This document shows, in pieces, positions 41,249 through 51,093 of a stretch of 64,000 bases of DNA. The DNA lies in contig CAVXBB010000015.1 of NCBI GenBank assembly GCA_963759875.1, positions 868,001 through 932,000 on the forward strand. The letters run 5' to 3'. The stretch comes from JAFAGX01 sp963759875. Lineage in GTDB: Bacteria; Acidobacteriota; Terriglobia; Terriglobales; Acidobacteriaceae. Numbering within the stretch: position 1 is the stretch's first letter; each line of letters begins with the position of its first letter. A model generated the notes under the pieces. That model was not told the origin of the DNA and did no database searches. It saw nothing but the letters and a program-made list of their open reading frames with translations. Made by a program: the position numbers and the translations under genes.

Positions 41249-44200
41249 CTACTGCGGCACGATCTGAATGGCGTTCACCGGTGCTCGTGGGTTTGTATCC
41301 GTCGATGCGCCTGGGATGGCTGTGATAGTGAACTGCGTGCTCGTGATCGTGAACAGCACGTAGTTGCCGCTAGAATTATTCGCTTGTTTGAACGTGCCGC
41401 TGAAGTTCGTATTGGCGGCATCCGTGAGGCTCACGCTGGTCGTCGTCAGTCCCGGCCCACTGATCTGATATGTGGCCGCTCGGCTCACGGTTCCATTGTC
41501 GCCGTCAGCGTAGACGTAGACATTGTACCCAGCCGCATTCGTCGGTAGGCCCGTGACCGTCACGGTGGTCGTTCCTCCGACCGTATCCAGATAGCCACGC
41601 ATCATGCGGTCATTGCCTGCAGTGTCGGTGATTGGAAGAGCCCAAATTCCATTGGCGCTCCAGGTCACGGTTACCCCGGTTACCGTTCCCGACTGATTCA
41701 GCAAAGCCAAACCGCTTGTGCTGGACGTGCCGCTGGCATTGTTCCAATTTGATTGGGTCACCACTCCTGCCACCTCGGAACTAGCCATGGGCGTTCCCTG
41801 GCCCACGAATTTGATGCCAACGTTTCCGCTATTTCCCTCAACTGGCGGTGGTGCAGCTGCTGATGGCACGATCTGAATGGCGTTCACCGGTGCTCGTGGG
41901 TTTGTATCCGTCGATGCGCCTGGGATGGCTGTGATAGTGAACTGCGTGCTCGTGATCGTGAACAGCACGTAGTTGCCGCTAGAATTATTCGCTTGTTTGA
42001 ACGTGCCGCTGAAGTTCGTATTGGCGGCATCCGTGAGGCTCACGCTGGTCGTCGTCAGTCCCGGCCCACTGATCTGATATGTGGCCGCTCGGCTCACGGT
42101 TCCATTGTCGCCGTCAGCGTAGACGTAGACATTGTACCCAGCCGCATTCGTCGGTAGGCCCGTGACCGTCACGGTGGTCGTTCCTCCGACCGTATCCAGA
42201 TAGCCACGCATCATGCGGTCATTGCCTGCAGTGTCGGTGATTGGAAGAGCCCAAATTCCATTGGCGCTCCAGGTCAGGGTTGCCCCGGTTACCGTTCCCG
42301 ACTGATTCAGCAAAGCCAAACCGCTTGTGCTGGACGTGCCGCTGGCATTGTTCCAATTTGATTGGGCCACCACTCCTGCCACCTCGGAACTAGCCATGGG
42401 CGTTCCTTGGCCCACGAACTTAATGCCGATAGTTCCGGCATTCGCGCCAGTATTGGTCACGGTTAGCGTCACTACGGCTGTGTGTGTCAGGCTCCCACTT
42501 TTCGCAGTCACGGTAAGAGTCGAGCTGGCAAGCGGAGTAGTGCTGCTCGTGGTTACCGTTAATGTTGAAGCTCCGGATCCGGTCAAAGTCGCCGGTGAAA
42601 AACTCGCCGTCGCTCCCGTTGGAAGTCCGCTGGCACTCAGGCTAACGCTTCCATTAAATCCGTTCAGGGCCGATATGTTGGCTGTATAACTCGCCGAATT
42701 TCCTGCTGAAACCGTCTGCGAATTCGGCGTCATGCTTAGACTGAAGTCCGCTGTTGCCGCCCCGACCGGCACGATCTGAATGGCATTGACGGGCGCTCGC
42801 GGGTTTGTATCCGTCGATGCGCCCGGGATGGCTGTGATAGTGAACTGCGTGCCGGTAATCGTGAACAGCACGTAGTTGCCGCTGGAATTATTCGCTTGTT
42901 TGAACGTGCCGTTGAAGTTGGTGTTGGCTGCATCGGTGAGGTTCACGCTCGTAGTGGTCAAACCTGGCCCACTGATCAAGTAGGTGCCTGTTCGGCTTAC
43001 CGTCCCGTTGTCGCCGTCGGCGTACACATAGACGTTGTAACCAGCTGCGTTGGCCAGCAATCCTGACACGCTCACCGTAGTGCTAGCTTTCACCGTGTCG
43101 AGGTACCCGCGCATCATGCGGTTATTGCCCGGATTGTCGGTGATTGGCACTGCCCAAATCCCATTGGTACTCCAGGTCACCGTCGCGCCGGTTGCAGTTC
43201 CCGATTCATTCAGCAAAGCCAAAGCAGTTGTGCTGGAGGTGCCCGTGGCATTGTTCCAATTTGATTGGGCCACCACACCTGCCACCTCGGAACTGCCCAT
43301 AGGGGTGCCTTGGCCAACGAACTTAATGCCAATTGCCCCAGCGGCCGCGCCGGACACAATGGAGTATGTGCCGCTTGCAATGGCGCTGTTGTTGTAGCCG
43401 CTTGCAACTGCAATCGCTTGCAGCACAGTAGTGGAGCTAATTGTGACAGAGCTGCATACCGGAGAACTTGCAGAAGGCATACTGCCATCGGTGGTGCAGT
43501 GAATCGTTGCCCCTGAGGTGGAATCGGAAAGCGTCACGTTAATACTTGTCGTGTAGCCACCCGGGGCAGGACTGAAGGAAGGAGTCGCCGCGGTTTTCGT
43601 GCTGCCGAGGATTCCGAAAGCATTCACCTTTCCCTGACTGCCCACATACACTTTTCCGTTCGCAACAACCGGCGACGAGAATTTGACCGCACCCCCGGGC
43701 ACATCACGGCTGCCTGACGCCTGGTTGCTGTTGTAGAGCATGGTGCCAAGATTGTTTGCATCGAAGGCATAAAGTATTTGGCAGCAACTCGAGCCAAACT
43801 GGCTGTTGTCGAGAATCCAAAGAATTCCGTTGGAGGTTCCATTCGCAGACACAACCGGCGTTGCGGTAGGAAAAGAAAATACTTGAGACGTTTGGGAAAC
43901 GGGAGAATTCGAGATCAAGCCGCTATTGTTCTCATTAAACGACCAGGCTTTGATGTTGCCTGCCCCTCCGTCATCTCTGCCAGCCCCCCAGTAAAGCGTG
44001 TTGTTCCAGAATGTTGGTGCACCCCATATTCCCTCGGAAGCGCCAGGGATTTCCTGAACGATGTTGGTATCTGAACTCGTGCAACTCGAGCAGAGCTTGC
44101 CCATGTTGGTCCGATCCACCAAATAGATCTTGCCCTCTTTGCCCATTGCCACCAAGAGCTGCTGATGGGCAGCACCGGAAGGCAGGTTAGGAAGCAGAAG

Positions 44201-45199
44201 CACGCCACCCGCACCCAGATCTTGATCGCCGGCGCTCAAGCTGTCTTGGTTGAAAGGCGTGAACCAGTCCGCAACCGTAAAACTGCCTCCGCTTGGGCCG
44301 GAGAGTTTGAGAATCGAATCCCCAAAGTCACCGCTGCCGTTGTAGTCGCCATTGCCGGTTGCAAAATAAAGATACCCGCTCGCGTCCGTAGCCACGCCAT
44401 CTCCGGACATCCAGATTCCGCCGTCATTGCCGGTGCTGGTGTTCGGTTCGGTGGTGAACACGGCTTCCTGTGCCAGTGTTGAGGCGTTGTACGACATCAC
44501 CCATCCCTGATAGGGAGCATTGTCGCAGTGTGATGCCCAAGCGATGACCACGTGTCCATTTTCCAGCAACAATCCCGGGCGGTTATGCTGTTGCAGCGCA
44601 CTGAACGTTCTTGCTCCATAGGTAGCGGAAATGACAACCGGTCCGCCGAACTTTTCGGCATGGGTAACGATATCCAAAGCATGCAACCGCTGAAAGTAGG
44701 ACCCATTTTCTTTGGTTTTGGTGACGAAATAAATTGTGCCGCTGGCGGGATCAATTACCGGTGTGCTTGTGATCCCGATCTCAGGAACTAGATCAGTGCA
44801 GGCGACATCGCCACTCGAAACCGTAGTGACACCGGCGCCGGGATCGATGAAACTTTGCTGCCACAGCACGGTTCCATTGTCCGCATCGAGGGCGTACACA
44901 CTATCGTGCTCGGTCGCGATGTAAAGTACATTGTGCTTGACCCCGGAAATCGTGACGTTGGGCATGTAAAGCGGCTGGGCATAAACGTAGCCATCCACAG
45001 TAGTCGAAAACAACTTTCCAAATTGGGTGCTGTTTACGTTGGAGGGCGTTAAAACTGTTTCGGCTGTGTTTTGGCCGGTGCGTGCGTTGTCGTAATGAAA
45101 CGTGGTAACGCTGACTTGAGCTGGGCTGAGCGTAGCAACGCAGCACACAAAAGCGAGCAGTACAAACCCCTTACCTCGGGGGAAGGCACGGGTTTCCAT
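41249..45199 (-). CDS. Secreted PQQ-propeller protein with three 203-aa repeats
   Basis: 1316 aa from ATG 45199, where a signal peptide begins (KGFVLLAFVCCVATLSPAQ); the longer ORF upstream has no such start. Then a PQQ-like propeller (SVTTFHYDNARTGQNTAETV, YIATEHDSVYALDADNG, GKEGKIYLVDRTNMGKL), a chitobiase C-terminal-type domain (ATPSFSPAPGGYTTSINVTL), repeat 1 (GIKFVGQGTPMGSSEVAGVV), an Ig-like domain (FSLSMTPNSQTVSAGNSASY), and repeats 2 and 3. It is related to the protein at 16930-19047. Likely extracellular; enzymatic activity is not evident, and PQQ binding is not implied. Confidence 0.8.
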   Translation of the reverse strand: METRAFPRGKGFVLLAFVCCVATLSPAQVSVTTFHYDNARTGQNTAETVLTPSNVNSTQFGKLFSTTVDGYVYAQPLYMPNVTISGVKHNVLYIATEHDSVYALDADNGTVLWQQSFIDPGAGVTTVSSGDVACTDLVPEIGITSTPVIDPASGTIYFVTKTKENGSYFQRLHALDIVTHAEKFGGPVVISATYGARTFSALQQHNRPGLLLENGHVVIAWASHCDNAPYQGWVMSYNASTLAQEAVFTTEPNTSTGNDGGIWMSGDGVATDASGYLYFATGNGDYNGSGDFGDSILKLSGPSGGSFTVADWFTPFNQDSLSAGDQDLGAGGVLLLPNLPSGAAHQQLLVAMGKEGKIYLVDRTNMGKLCSSCTSSDTNIVQEIPGASEGIWGAPTFWNNTLYWGAGRDDGGAGNIKAWSFNENNSGLISNSPVSQTSQVFSFPTATPVVSANGTSNGILWILDNSQFGSSCCQILYAFDANNLGTMLYNSNQASGSRDVPGGAVKFSSPVVANGKVYVGSQGKVNAFGILGSTKTAATPSFSPAPGGYTTSINVTLSDSTSGATIHCTTDGSMPSASSPVCSSVTISSTTVLQAIAVASGYNNSAIASGTYSIVSGAAAGAIGIKFVGQGTPMGSSEVAGVVAQSNWNNATGTSSTTALALLNESGTATGATVTWSTNGIWAVPITDNPGNNRMMRGYLDTVKASTTVSVSGLLANAAGYNVYVYADGDNGTVSRTGTYLISGPGLTTTSVNLTDAANTNFNGTFKQANNSSGNYVLFTITGTQFTITAIPGASTDTNPRAPVNAIQIVPVGAATADFSLSMTPNSQTVSAGNSASYTANISALNGFNGSVSLSASGLPTGATASFSPATLTGSGASTLTVTTSSTTPLASSTLTVTAKSGSLTHTAVVTLTVTNTGANAGTIGIKFVGQGTPMASSEVAGVVAQSNWNNASGTSSTSGLALLNQSGTVTGATLTWSANGIWALPITDTAGNDRMMRGYLDTVGGTTTVTVTGLPTNAAGYNVYVYADGDNGTVSRAATYQISGPGLTTTSVSLTDAANTNFSGTFKQANNSSGNYVLFTITSTQFTITAIPGASTDTNPRAPVNAIQIVPSAAAPPPVEGNSGNVGIKFVGQGTPMASSEVAGVVTQSNWNNASGTSSTSGLALLNQSGTVTGVTVTWSANGIWALPITDTAGNDRMMRGYLDTVGGTTTVTVTGLPTNAAGYNVYVYADGDNGTVSRAATYQISGPGLTTTSVSLTDAANTNFSGTFKQANNSSGNYVLFTITSTQFTITAIPGASTDTNPRAPVNAIQIVPQ
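41257..42430. repeat. 609-bp tandem repeats in the propeller gene
   Basis: 41257-41820 and 41866-42429 are almost identical at a period of 609 bp (203 codons). A third, more diverged unit lies at 42770-43340 beyond the Ig-like domain. Near identity at DNA level means recent duplication or ongoing conversion. Confidence 0.88.
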
Positions 45200-45373
45200 T
45201 GTCCCCTGTTCTCCGAGATGTAGAAAGTAGGCACAGATCCAGCTACTCTGGAGTGAACCTTTGTAATACAGTTCGGCGAAAAAAACGAGAGAAAAAACAC
45301 CTGGACTGCGCACACAAGTGCATAAAAGCCGCTCCCAGCGGCACTTATCGCGGGTCACGAATGTTGACTCCTT
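45200..45373. promoter_or_regulatory. Leader of the propeller gene
   Basis: 174 bp between the leftward propeller gene and the rightward ACP remnant. Contains the propeller promoter; no clear element was resolved. Confidence 0.3.
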
Positions 45374-45623
45374 TTGGCGAAAGACGCCTGTTTTGCGGCA
45401 TTTAGGAGAGTCGCACCAGAGGTTCCGGACTTTCTGTTTGTTCTCGGAACGCGAAATATTGCGAGCATCGCAGCAGAACGTAGCGGCGTGGGATTCAGTC
45501 GCTACCATCACCCTGATGAACGTTGTCGAGGAGGAATTTCAAATTCAGGTGGACCTGGATCACTTAGAACGGCTGGATTCATTCGAAGAACTCTCCCTCT
45601 ACATTTCGAAAGCAGAGGCCTAA
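45374..45623 (+). pseudogene. Acyl carrier protein, apparently frameshifted
   Basis: The C-terminal frame reads NVAAWDSVATITLMNVVEEE and QVDLDHLERLDSFEELSLYI to a stop at 45621. This is an ACP with the phosphopantetheine Ser in W-D-S. The upstream part (FRRVAPEVPDFLFVLGT) fits an ACP N-terminus but is one frame off, the switch falling near 45440-45455. The VOC remnant follows 4 bp later. It may be left from an acyl-sugar or lipid-linked pathway. Confidence 0.6.
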
Positions 45624-45627
45624 CGTT

Positions 45628-46076
45628 ATGACGTCGGGTTCCAGTGATTATCGTGTTCACCACGTCGGCTTTGTGGTGCAAATATTGTGACGTCCATGCC
45701 CAGCTTCGTCCGGGTGTTTCCAGGTGCCACTTGGGGACCGCGGATCATCGCCGATCCTTTGCAGAACGTGAAGGTTGCGTTTCTAACCGTCAGGACTGGA
45801 GAGCCTCAGATAGAGCTGGTGGAACCCGATGGAGATGGCGCCCCCGTTTCACGATTTTTGCGTGGGCGCGGCGGAGGCTTGCATCATGTTTGTTACGAGG
45901 TAGACGATCTCGAGCACGAGCTGGCGGCAATTGCGCTCAGGGGGAGCTGCAATCGCGAAACGGCCAAAGCCAGCGCTGCCTTCGCTGGCCGTCGCATAGC
46001 CTGGGTCATTACACCCGAAAAGCTGCTGATCGAGTTGTTGGAGAAGGCAAGCACCGGGCCGCCAACCGGTGATTGA
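45628..46076 (+). pseudogene. VOC/glyoxalase-fold protein (methylmalonyl-CoA epimerase-like), frameshifted
   Basis: From ATG 45628 the frame reads DYRVHHVGFVVQ, the first metal-binding strand, then hits TGA at 45688. One frame on, it continues T-S-M-P-S-F-V-R-V-F-P, VAFLTVRTGEPQIELVEPDG, GGLHHVCYEVDDLEHELAAI, WVITPEKLLIELLEK. A missing A near 45680 explains the break. Metal ligands His, His and Glu are present across the two frames. It follows the ACP remnant and looks recently damaged. Confidence 0.7.
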
Positions 46077-46879
46077 AGAGGCGCTTACTGACTCTACGCA
46101 GTCAGGTAAACCCCGCGGCCAAATTAGTAAGTGCCCCAGTCCGACACAATGGCAAAATCCCCCGTTGGGTTCCACGCCCAAAGGCGCGAATTGGCGCTTC
46201 CAATGCCAAAAGCCTGTAGCTAGTCTGTAGGTTGCTGCTTTTAATGAGGAAACGCGAGTGGCACCAAAGTGCTTCTGGAATGGCACAAAGGTGCTATATG
46301 CCCGAAAGAACCACCATCTGTAAAATCGGCGCTACGCCACTCGAAGCTAGGGCTACGAGTGTGTGCCTCTGTAGCGTTGCCATGACCATGGGCGTGGCGG
46401 GACATTGTTAAACAGTTTTTGAATAATCTCAGGTTACGGCGGAGGCGGACGGGTTAGAAGCCATTAACAGAAACACAATGTAAAGTTAGCTCGCCCTCTC
46501 GCCCGTGTTGTATGCGTTTTACTTCCAGTTCGAGCATCCCCCTCTCAGGAGTCTCGTGTAGTGCGGTAAGTACTCAGTTGCAGCTAGTTACCCGGGTTTC
46601 CCGCAAATGTAGACCCTGATCGGCGAGGGATTGGCAGGCATCTTGCCGCTAGGAAGGACAGATAGTTCGCGTGGGGTGAACCGTCCCGTAGAGTAATCCG
46701 GGCCGCAGTCGCGAGATTGCGCGGGAGATTACATTAAGTGCTCTGGATGCATGTGTTTATAGGTAGATTTGGTATGTGACTGAGAGGGCGAAGCTGTGCA
46801 TGTACGCGGAAATTCCTTACCACCGATGCGCAAAGGCTTGGCCTCTAGTTTCCGTAAGGCAGCAGAACGGGAGACCTAG
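46077..46879. other. 800-bp non-coding leader of the exopolysaccharide operon
   Basis: No supported gene on either strand. It must contain the promoter of the Wzc-like gene. Several G/C-rich stretches at 46600-46740 could fold into hairpins, but no known riboswitch or JUMPstart-type element was recognised. Confidence 0.4.
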
Positions 46880-49180
46880 GTGAGCAGATTCTACGAAGCA
46901 ATGCAGAAGGTCGCAACTGGCGACACGACCATCAACAGGAGTTTAGGTTCGGGGGAAGCGGTGGCTCCTGCGCGGCCAGACATCCCCCCGCCCAGGCTCG
47001 TGGCAAAGATACGACCTGCGCAACGGCAAGAGAAGAAGGGCGCTGAGTGGTTGCGTGTGCTGTATGCCGTTTACAAGCACTGGCGAATGTCGGCTTTGTT
47101 TGCAGCGGTGCTTATGGTCACGGTACTGGTGGTGACGTTCAGTATTAAGCCGATTTACGCCCCTGTCGCCCGAATCGAAGTGGATCCGCCGGGAGAGCAG
47201 TTTTCGTTGGAAGGGTCCTCGGCCGGAAGTGATGCTGAGTATCTTGAGACACAGGCGCAAAATTTGAAAAGCGACAAGCTGGCGCTCGACGTAATTCACC
47301 GGCTGCATTTAGACCAAACTCCGGAGATTCTCGCCACCAACAAGAAGGAGCCTAAGCTCGCTGATCTACCTGCGTATGGACTAACGGACGGCGAATACTC
47401 GGCCCTGCATTCATTCCGCGCAAATTTAACCGTGAAGCGCGATACCGCCAGCCGTTTGATCTCCGTCAGTTTCGCAAGCCATGATCCGAAAATGGCTGCT
47501 TTAGTGACGAATACTGCCGTGGGTACGTTCATCGACGACACTTACCGCGACCAGCACGACGCGATTATGAAGTCTTCGGAATGGCTGGCGCGTCAATTGG
47601 ACGACATTCGTACTCGCATGCAGGAATCTAACCGCGTTCTTGCAGACTTTCAGAAATCCATTGGCGTCGCCGACGTGGATAGCAATAAGAGCACCTTCAC
47701 TGAACGGATGACTGAACTGAATCAGCAACTGACCCAGGCAGAGGCGGATCGCATTCAGCTGGAAGCTTTGCTCAAGAGCGTTCAGGCGGGCAGCCCGGAC
47801 GTGCTGCCAGAAATCCGGAGCAATCCGGTGGTTCAGCAGTTGAGCATAAAATTGGGCGAGCAGCGGGCAGAACTATCGCAGGCCAAGGTCATATATGGGC
47901 CAAATCACCCCAATGTCAAGAAACTTCAGAGCCAGGTGAATGAGTTACAGGATGAACTTGAGGCACAAAAGAAAGCTGTGTTGGGATCCATCCGAACCAG
48001 TTACACAGCGGCTAAAGCGCGCGAGAACCTGATGGATTCGCAGATCAAGGGGGCGAGCAGCGAGATAAGCCAGATGGCTCGCTATAACGATCTGAAGAAA
48101 GAAGCCCAGGCTAATTCCGAGCTATACAACAGTCTTTATGCGCGAGTGAAAGAAGCCGGTATTGCGGCCGCCTCGAAATCCAGCAATCTTCGAGTGGTAG
48201 ATGAGGCCCATGTTTTGGATGCGCCCACCAGTCCTAACCGCCCTCTCGCGATCATGGTGGGAATCATGGCTGCGTTGCTCGGCGGAGTAGGGTTAGCATT
48301 TCTCCGTGAACAGTTCGATACCAGAATTTTCACGCCGGAGGATGTTCGCGATTGGATTGGCTCGACCAATGTTGCCGTCGTGCCATTCTTCTTTGGATCG
48401 AATGGGAAACGACTTTCTCCGGCTAACCAGCCACGCCAAATGGCTGTCGCGTTCGGCACCACAGGATGGAAATTGCCAGCGGATGTCGCAATTGTGCTGG
48501 ATCGCCCACATTCTCCAGAAGCCGAGGCCCTTCGCTCGCTTTATACCTCCGTCATGCTCTCGCGTCCGGAAAACCCGCCACAGGTGTTGCTAGTAGCTTC
48601 GTCGTTGCCCGGCGAAGGAAAAACTACGGTGGCGATTAATCTTGCCATGGCGATGGCGCAATACGGAACCACGTGCATTGTGGATGCTGACCTCCGTCGG
48701 GGCAGACTTGCGGCGGTTTTAGGCGTGCCCAATCATCATGGGTTGACAGATGTCTTGAACGGCACGAGTCCATTGGAGAGCGTTTTTATCCGGCTTCCCA
48801 ATCTTCAAAATCTGACGGTAATTCCGGCGCATGCCGGCAGCAGTAAAGCGGGACAGCTTATCTGCTCAGACCAGATGACCGCGGTTCTTTCTCAATTGCG
48901 TAGACAGTTCCAATTTGTGGTCATTGACTCCGCTCCAATATTGCCGTTCGCGGACGGTCGCGCTATCTCGAGTTTGACCGACGGCGTGATCTTTGTCGGC
49001 CGTTCAGGCATCACTACCCGCGAGGTCGTGCAGCGCAGCTTGGAGTTGCTGGCGGAAGTGCATGCACCCGCTGTGCTTGAATTCGTACTGAATGCAGCCG
49101 ATCTGAATTCCCCCGAATATCGGTACCACAAGTATGGATATGAATATTACGAACACGCCGACGATCCGACCCACGCCTAG
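46880..49180 (+). CDS. Wzc-like polysaccharide co-polymerase / tyrosine autokinase
   Basis: 766 aa from a GTG. N-terminal Wzz domain with TM1 (MSALFAAVLMVTVLVVTFSI, about 70-92); long coiled coil (about 230-420) with AELSQAKVIYGPNHPNVKKL; TM2 (PLAIMVGIMAALLGGVGLAF) preceded by a Pro-rich turn. The BY-kinase domain has Walker A at about 575 (SSLPGEGKTTVAINLAMA), A' CIVDADLRRGRL, and Walker B FVVIDSAPILPF. The C-terminal Tyr cluster YRYHKYGYEYYEHADD is the autophosphorylation tail. It controls chain length and export of the polysaccharide at the inner membrane, and heads the cluster. Confidence 0.92.
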   Translation: MSRFYEAMQKVATGDTTINRSLGSGEAVAPARPDIPPPRLVAKIRPAQRQEKKGAEWLRVLYAVYKHWRMSALFAAVLMVTVLVVTFSIKPIYAPVARIEVDPPGEQFSLEGSSAGSDAEYLETQAQNLKSDKLALDVIHRLHLDQTPEILATNKKEPKLADLPAYGLTDGEYSALHSFRANLTVKRDTASRLISVSFASHDPKMAALVTNTAVGTFIDDTYRDQHDAIMKSSEWLARQLDDIRTRMQESNRVLADFQKSIGVADVDSNKSTFTERMTELNQQLTQAEADRIQLEALLKSVQAGSPDVLPEIRSNPVVQQLSIKLGEQRAELSQAKVIYGPNHPNVKKLQSQVNELQDELEAQKKAVLGSIRTSYTAAKARENLMDSQIKGASSEISQMARYNDLKKEAQANSELYNSLYARVKEAGIAAASKSSNLRVVDEAHVLDAPTSPNRPLAIMVGIMAALLGGVGLAFLREQFDTRIFTPEDVRDWIGSTNVAVVPFFFGSNGKRLSPANQPRQMAVAFGTTGWKLPADVAIVLDRPHSPEAEALRSLYTSVMLSRPENPPQVLLVASSLPGEGKTTVAINLAMAMAQYGTTCIVDADLRRGRLAAVLGVPNHHGLTDVLNGTSPLESVFIRLPNLQNLTVIPAHAGSSKAGQLICSDQMTAVLSQLRRQFQFVVIDSAPILPFADGRAISSLTDGVIFVGRSGITTREVVQRSLELLAEVHAPAVLEFVLNAADLNSPEYRYHKYGYEYYEHADDPTHA

Positions 49181-49216
49181 GGCAGTGACGAATCTAAACC
49201 TTGTGAGACTTCACTA

Positions 49217-50401
49217 ATGCCCAACGCATACATTCCATTTCACGTTCCTGCAATCGGCGAGGAAGAGATCGCAGCAGTTGTAAGCGTGCTGCGCTCCAAC
49301 TGGTTGACCACGGGTCCGGTATCCCACGAATTCGAAAAAGAATTCGCAGCTTATGTCGGCTGCAAACACGCCTTGGCCGTCAATTCGGGGACTTCGGCCC
49401 TGCAATTGGCGCTGGACGCGATAGGGTTGTCTGCGGATGATGAAGTGCTGGTGCCCACTTACACGTTTACGGCTACTGCTGAGGTGGTCACATATTTTCG
49501 GGCCAAGCCGGTGCTATGCGACAGCGTTCGAGGCGGCTTCAATATCGACGCCAATGATGCGGAGAAGCGGATTACATCCAGAACCAAGGCGATTATTCCC
49601 GTTCACATCGGCGGCGAGCCGTGCGACATGGATGCTATTCGAGAGCTGGCATTGCGTTACAAGCTCCATGTGATCGAAGATGCGGCGCACGCTTTACCTG
49701 CCAGCTTCTGCGGCCAGCGAATAGGCACGATCTCGGAATTCACGGCATTCAGCTTCTATTCCACTAAGACAATTACCACCGGCGAAGGCGGCATGCTCAC
49801 TACGAATGATGACGAATACGCCAAGCGAGTCGCAGTTATGCGGCTCCATGGCATCGGTAACGATGATGCGTGGAAACGCTATTCGCGGGCAGGTTCCTGG
49901 CAGTATCGAGTATTGCAGGCGGGATACAAATTGAACCTTCCGGATATTCTCGCAGCCGTTGGCTTAGCTCAGCTGCGAAAATGCGATCGATTGTATGAAA
50001 TGCGTCGATTCATAGCGGAGCAGTACAGAAGCAGACTTGAGAACATGGAAGAAATCGAGTTACCTCCCATCGGTCCCGACCACTCTGAACATGCCTGGCA
50101 TCTGTTTATCCTGCGCTTAAAACTGGATCTTCTAGCCATAGAGCGCGATGCATTTATTGAACAGCTGAAGGAAGCCGGAATTGGCACATCCGTTCACTTC
50201 ATTCCGCTGCACCGGCATCCGTTCTATCAACAGACCTACGGAGCTAGTCCGGCGGACTTTCCCAATGCGGAGGATGCTTATCTGCGGTGCGTTTCACTGC
50301 CGCTGTTTCCTGGACTTAGCAGTGAGCAAGTAACCATGATCATCGAACGCATTGCACACATTGTGCAGAAGAATCGCAAGAGAAGCAGCGTCGCCGTATG
50401 A
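49217..50401 (+). CDS. DegT/DnrJ/EryC1/StrS aminotransferase
   Basis: 394-aa PLP enzyme: YIPFHVPAIGEEEIAAVVSV, LAVNSGTSALQLALDAIGL, VIEDAAHALPASF, Schiff-base Lys in FSFYSTKTITTGEGGML (about residue 185), and SVHFIPLHRHPFYQ at the C-terminus, typical of PseC/ArnB-like enzymes. It makes an amino sugar for the polysaccharide repeat unit. It overlaps the initiating transferase by 4 bp. Confidence 0.9.
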   Translation: MPNAYIPFHVPAIGEEEIAAVVSVLRSNWLTTGPVSHEFEKEFAAYVGCKHALAVNSGTSALQLALDAIGLSADDEVLVPTYTFTATAEVVTYFRAKPVLCDSVRGGFNIDANDAEKRITSRTKAIIPVHIGGEPCDMDAIRELALRYKLHVIEDAAHALPASFCGQRIGTISEFTAFSFYSTKTITTGEGGMLTTNDDEYAKRVAVMRLHGIGNDDAWKRYSRAGSWQYRVLQAGYKLNLPDILAAVGLAQLRKCDRLYEMRRFIAEQYRSRLENMEEIELPPIGPDHSEHAWHLFILRLKLDLLAIERDAFIEQLKEAGIGTSVHFIPLHRHPFYQQTYGASPADFPNAEDAYLRCVSLPLFPGLSSEQVTMIIERIAHIVQKNRKRSSVAV

Positions 50402-51063
50402 CGTCTTCTAGTCCACTGATTTCAAATGGCGATGCGCTGTACGGTCCACCTCTCGAAAACGCGTGGAACGACTCGCTACTCAAACGCCTTTTTGATCTGC
50501 TACTGGCCCTCCTACTGTTGTTTCTCTTCAGCCCACTCATGCTGGCCATTGCATTGTCTGTGAAGTCCACCTCCAAAGGATCAGTTCTTTTCCGGCAGAA
50601 CAGGGTTGGTAAGCATGGGCACGAGTTTCAGCTATTCAAGTTTCGATCGATGAGGCAAGGGTGTGCGGGTCCCAAAGTGACACGAACAGGCGATCCGAGG
50701 ATTACTGCCGTGGGTAGCATCATTCGCAAATGGAAACTGGATGAATTGCCGCAGCTATTTAATGTCGTGCGCGGCGACATGTCCTTCGTCGGTCCACGCC
50801 CCGATGTGGCAGAATATTTACGCAGATTGAACCAAGCCCAGAGGCAAATACTCCACCTTCGGCCGGGAATTACGAGTTCAGCGACCCTGAAATATCGCAA
50901 GGAGGAGCAGTTGCTTTCGCAGGTAAACGATAACGTCGAAACTTTCTACTGTACAGAGGTATTACCGGAGAAGGTTCGAATGGATTTAGACTACGCACAA
51001 AACGCCGGATTCAGGAGTGATCTGGGTATCTTGCTTAGAACGTTGGGTGCGATCCTAAGCTGA
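50398..51063 (+). CDS. Undecaprenyl-phosphate sugar phosphotransferase (initiating transferase)
   Basis: 221-aa WbaP/WcaJ-type bacterial sugar transferase: one hydrophobic segment (KRLFDLLLALLLLFLFSPLM), GSVLFRQNRVGKHGHEFQLF, FKFRSMRQG, TGDPRITAVGSIIRKWKLDE, NVVRGDMSFVGPRPDV. It transfers a sugar-1-phosphate to the lipid carrier, the first step of the repeat unit. The small, monofunctional form lacks the N-terminal multi-TM part of WcaJ. Confidence 0.92.
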   Translation: MTSSSPLISNGDALYGPPLENAWNDSLLKRLFDLLLALLLLFLFSPLMLAIALSVKSTSKGSVLFRQNRVGKHGHEFQLFKFRSMRQGCAGPKVTRTGDPRITAVGSIIRKWKLDELPQLFNVVRGDMSFVGPRPDVAEYLRRLNQAQRQILHLRPGITSSATLKYRKEEQLLSQVNDNVETFYCTEVLPEKVRMDLDYAQNAGFRSDLGILLRTLGAILS

Positions 51064-51093
51064 GGTTTTTTCTTAACCTACTCACTAGCCAAA

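Noticed and set aside
45200..45511. N-terminal extension of the propeller protein (104 residues)
   Set aside because: Signal peptide starts at the ATG at 45199; upstream codons have no secretory features and Cys/Lys-rich composition.
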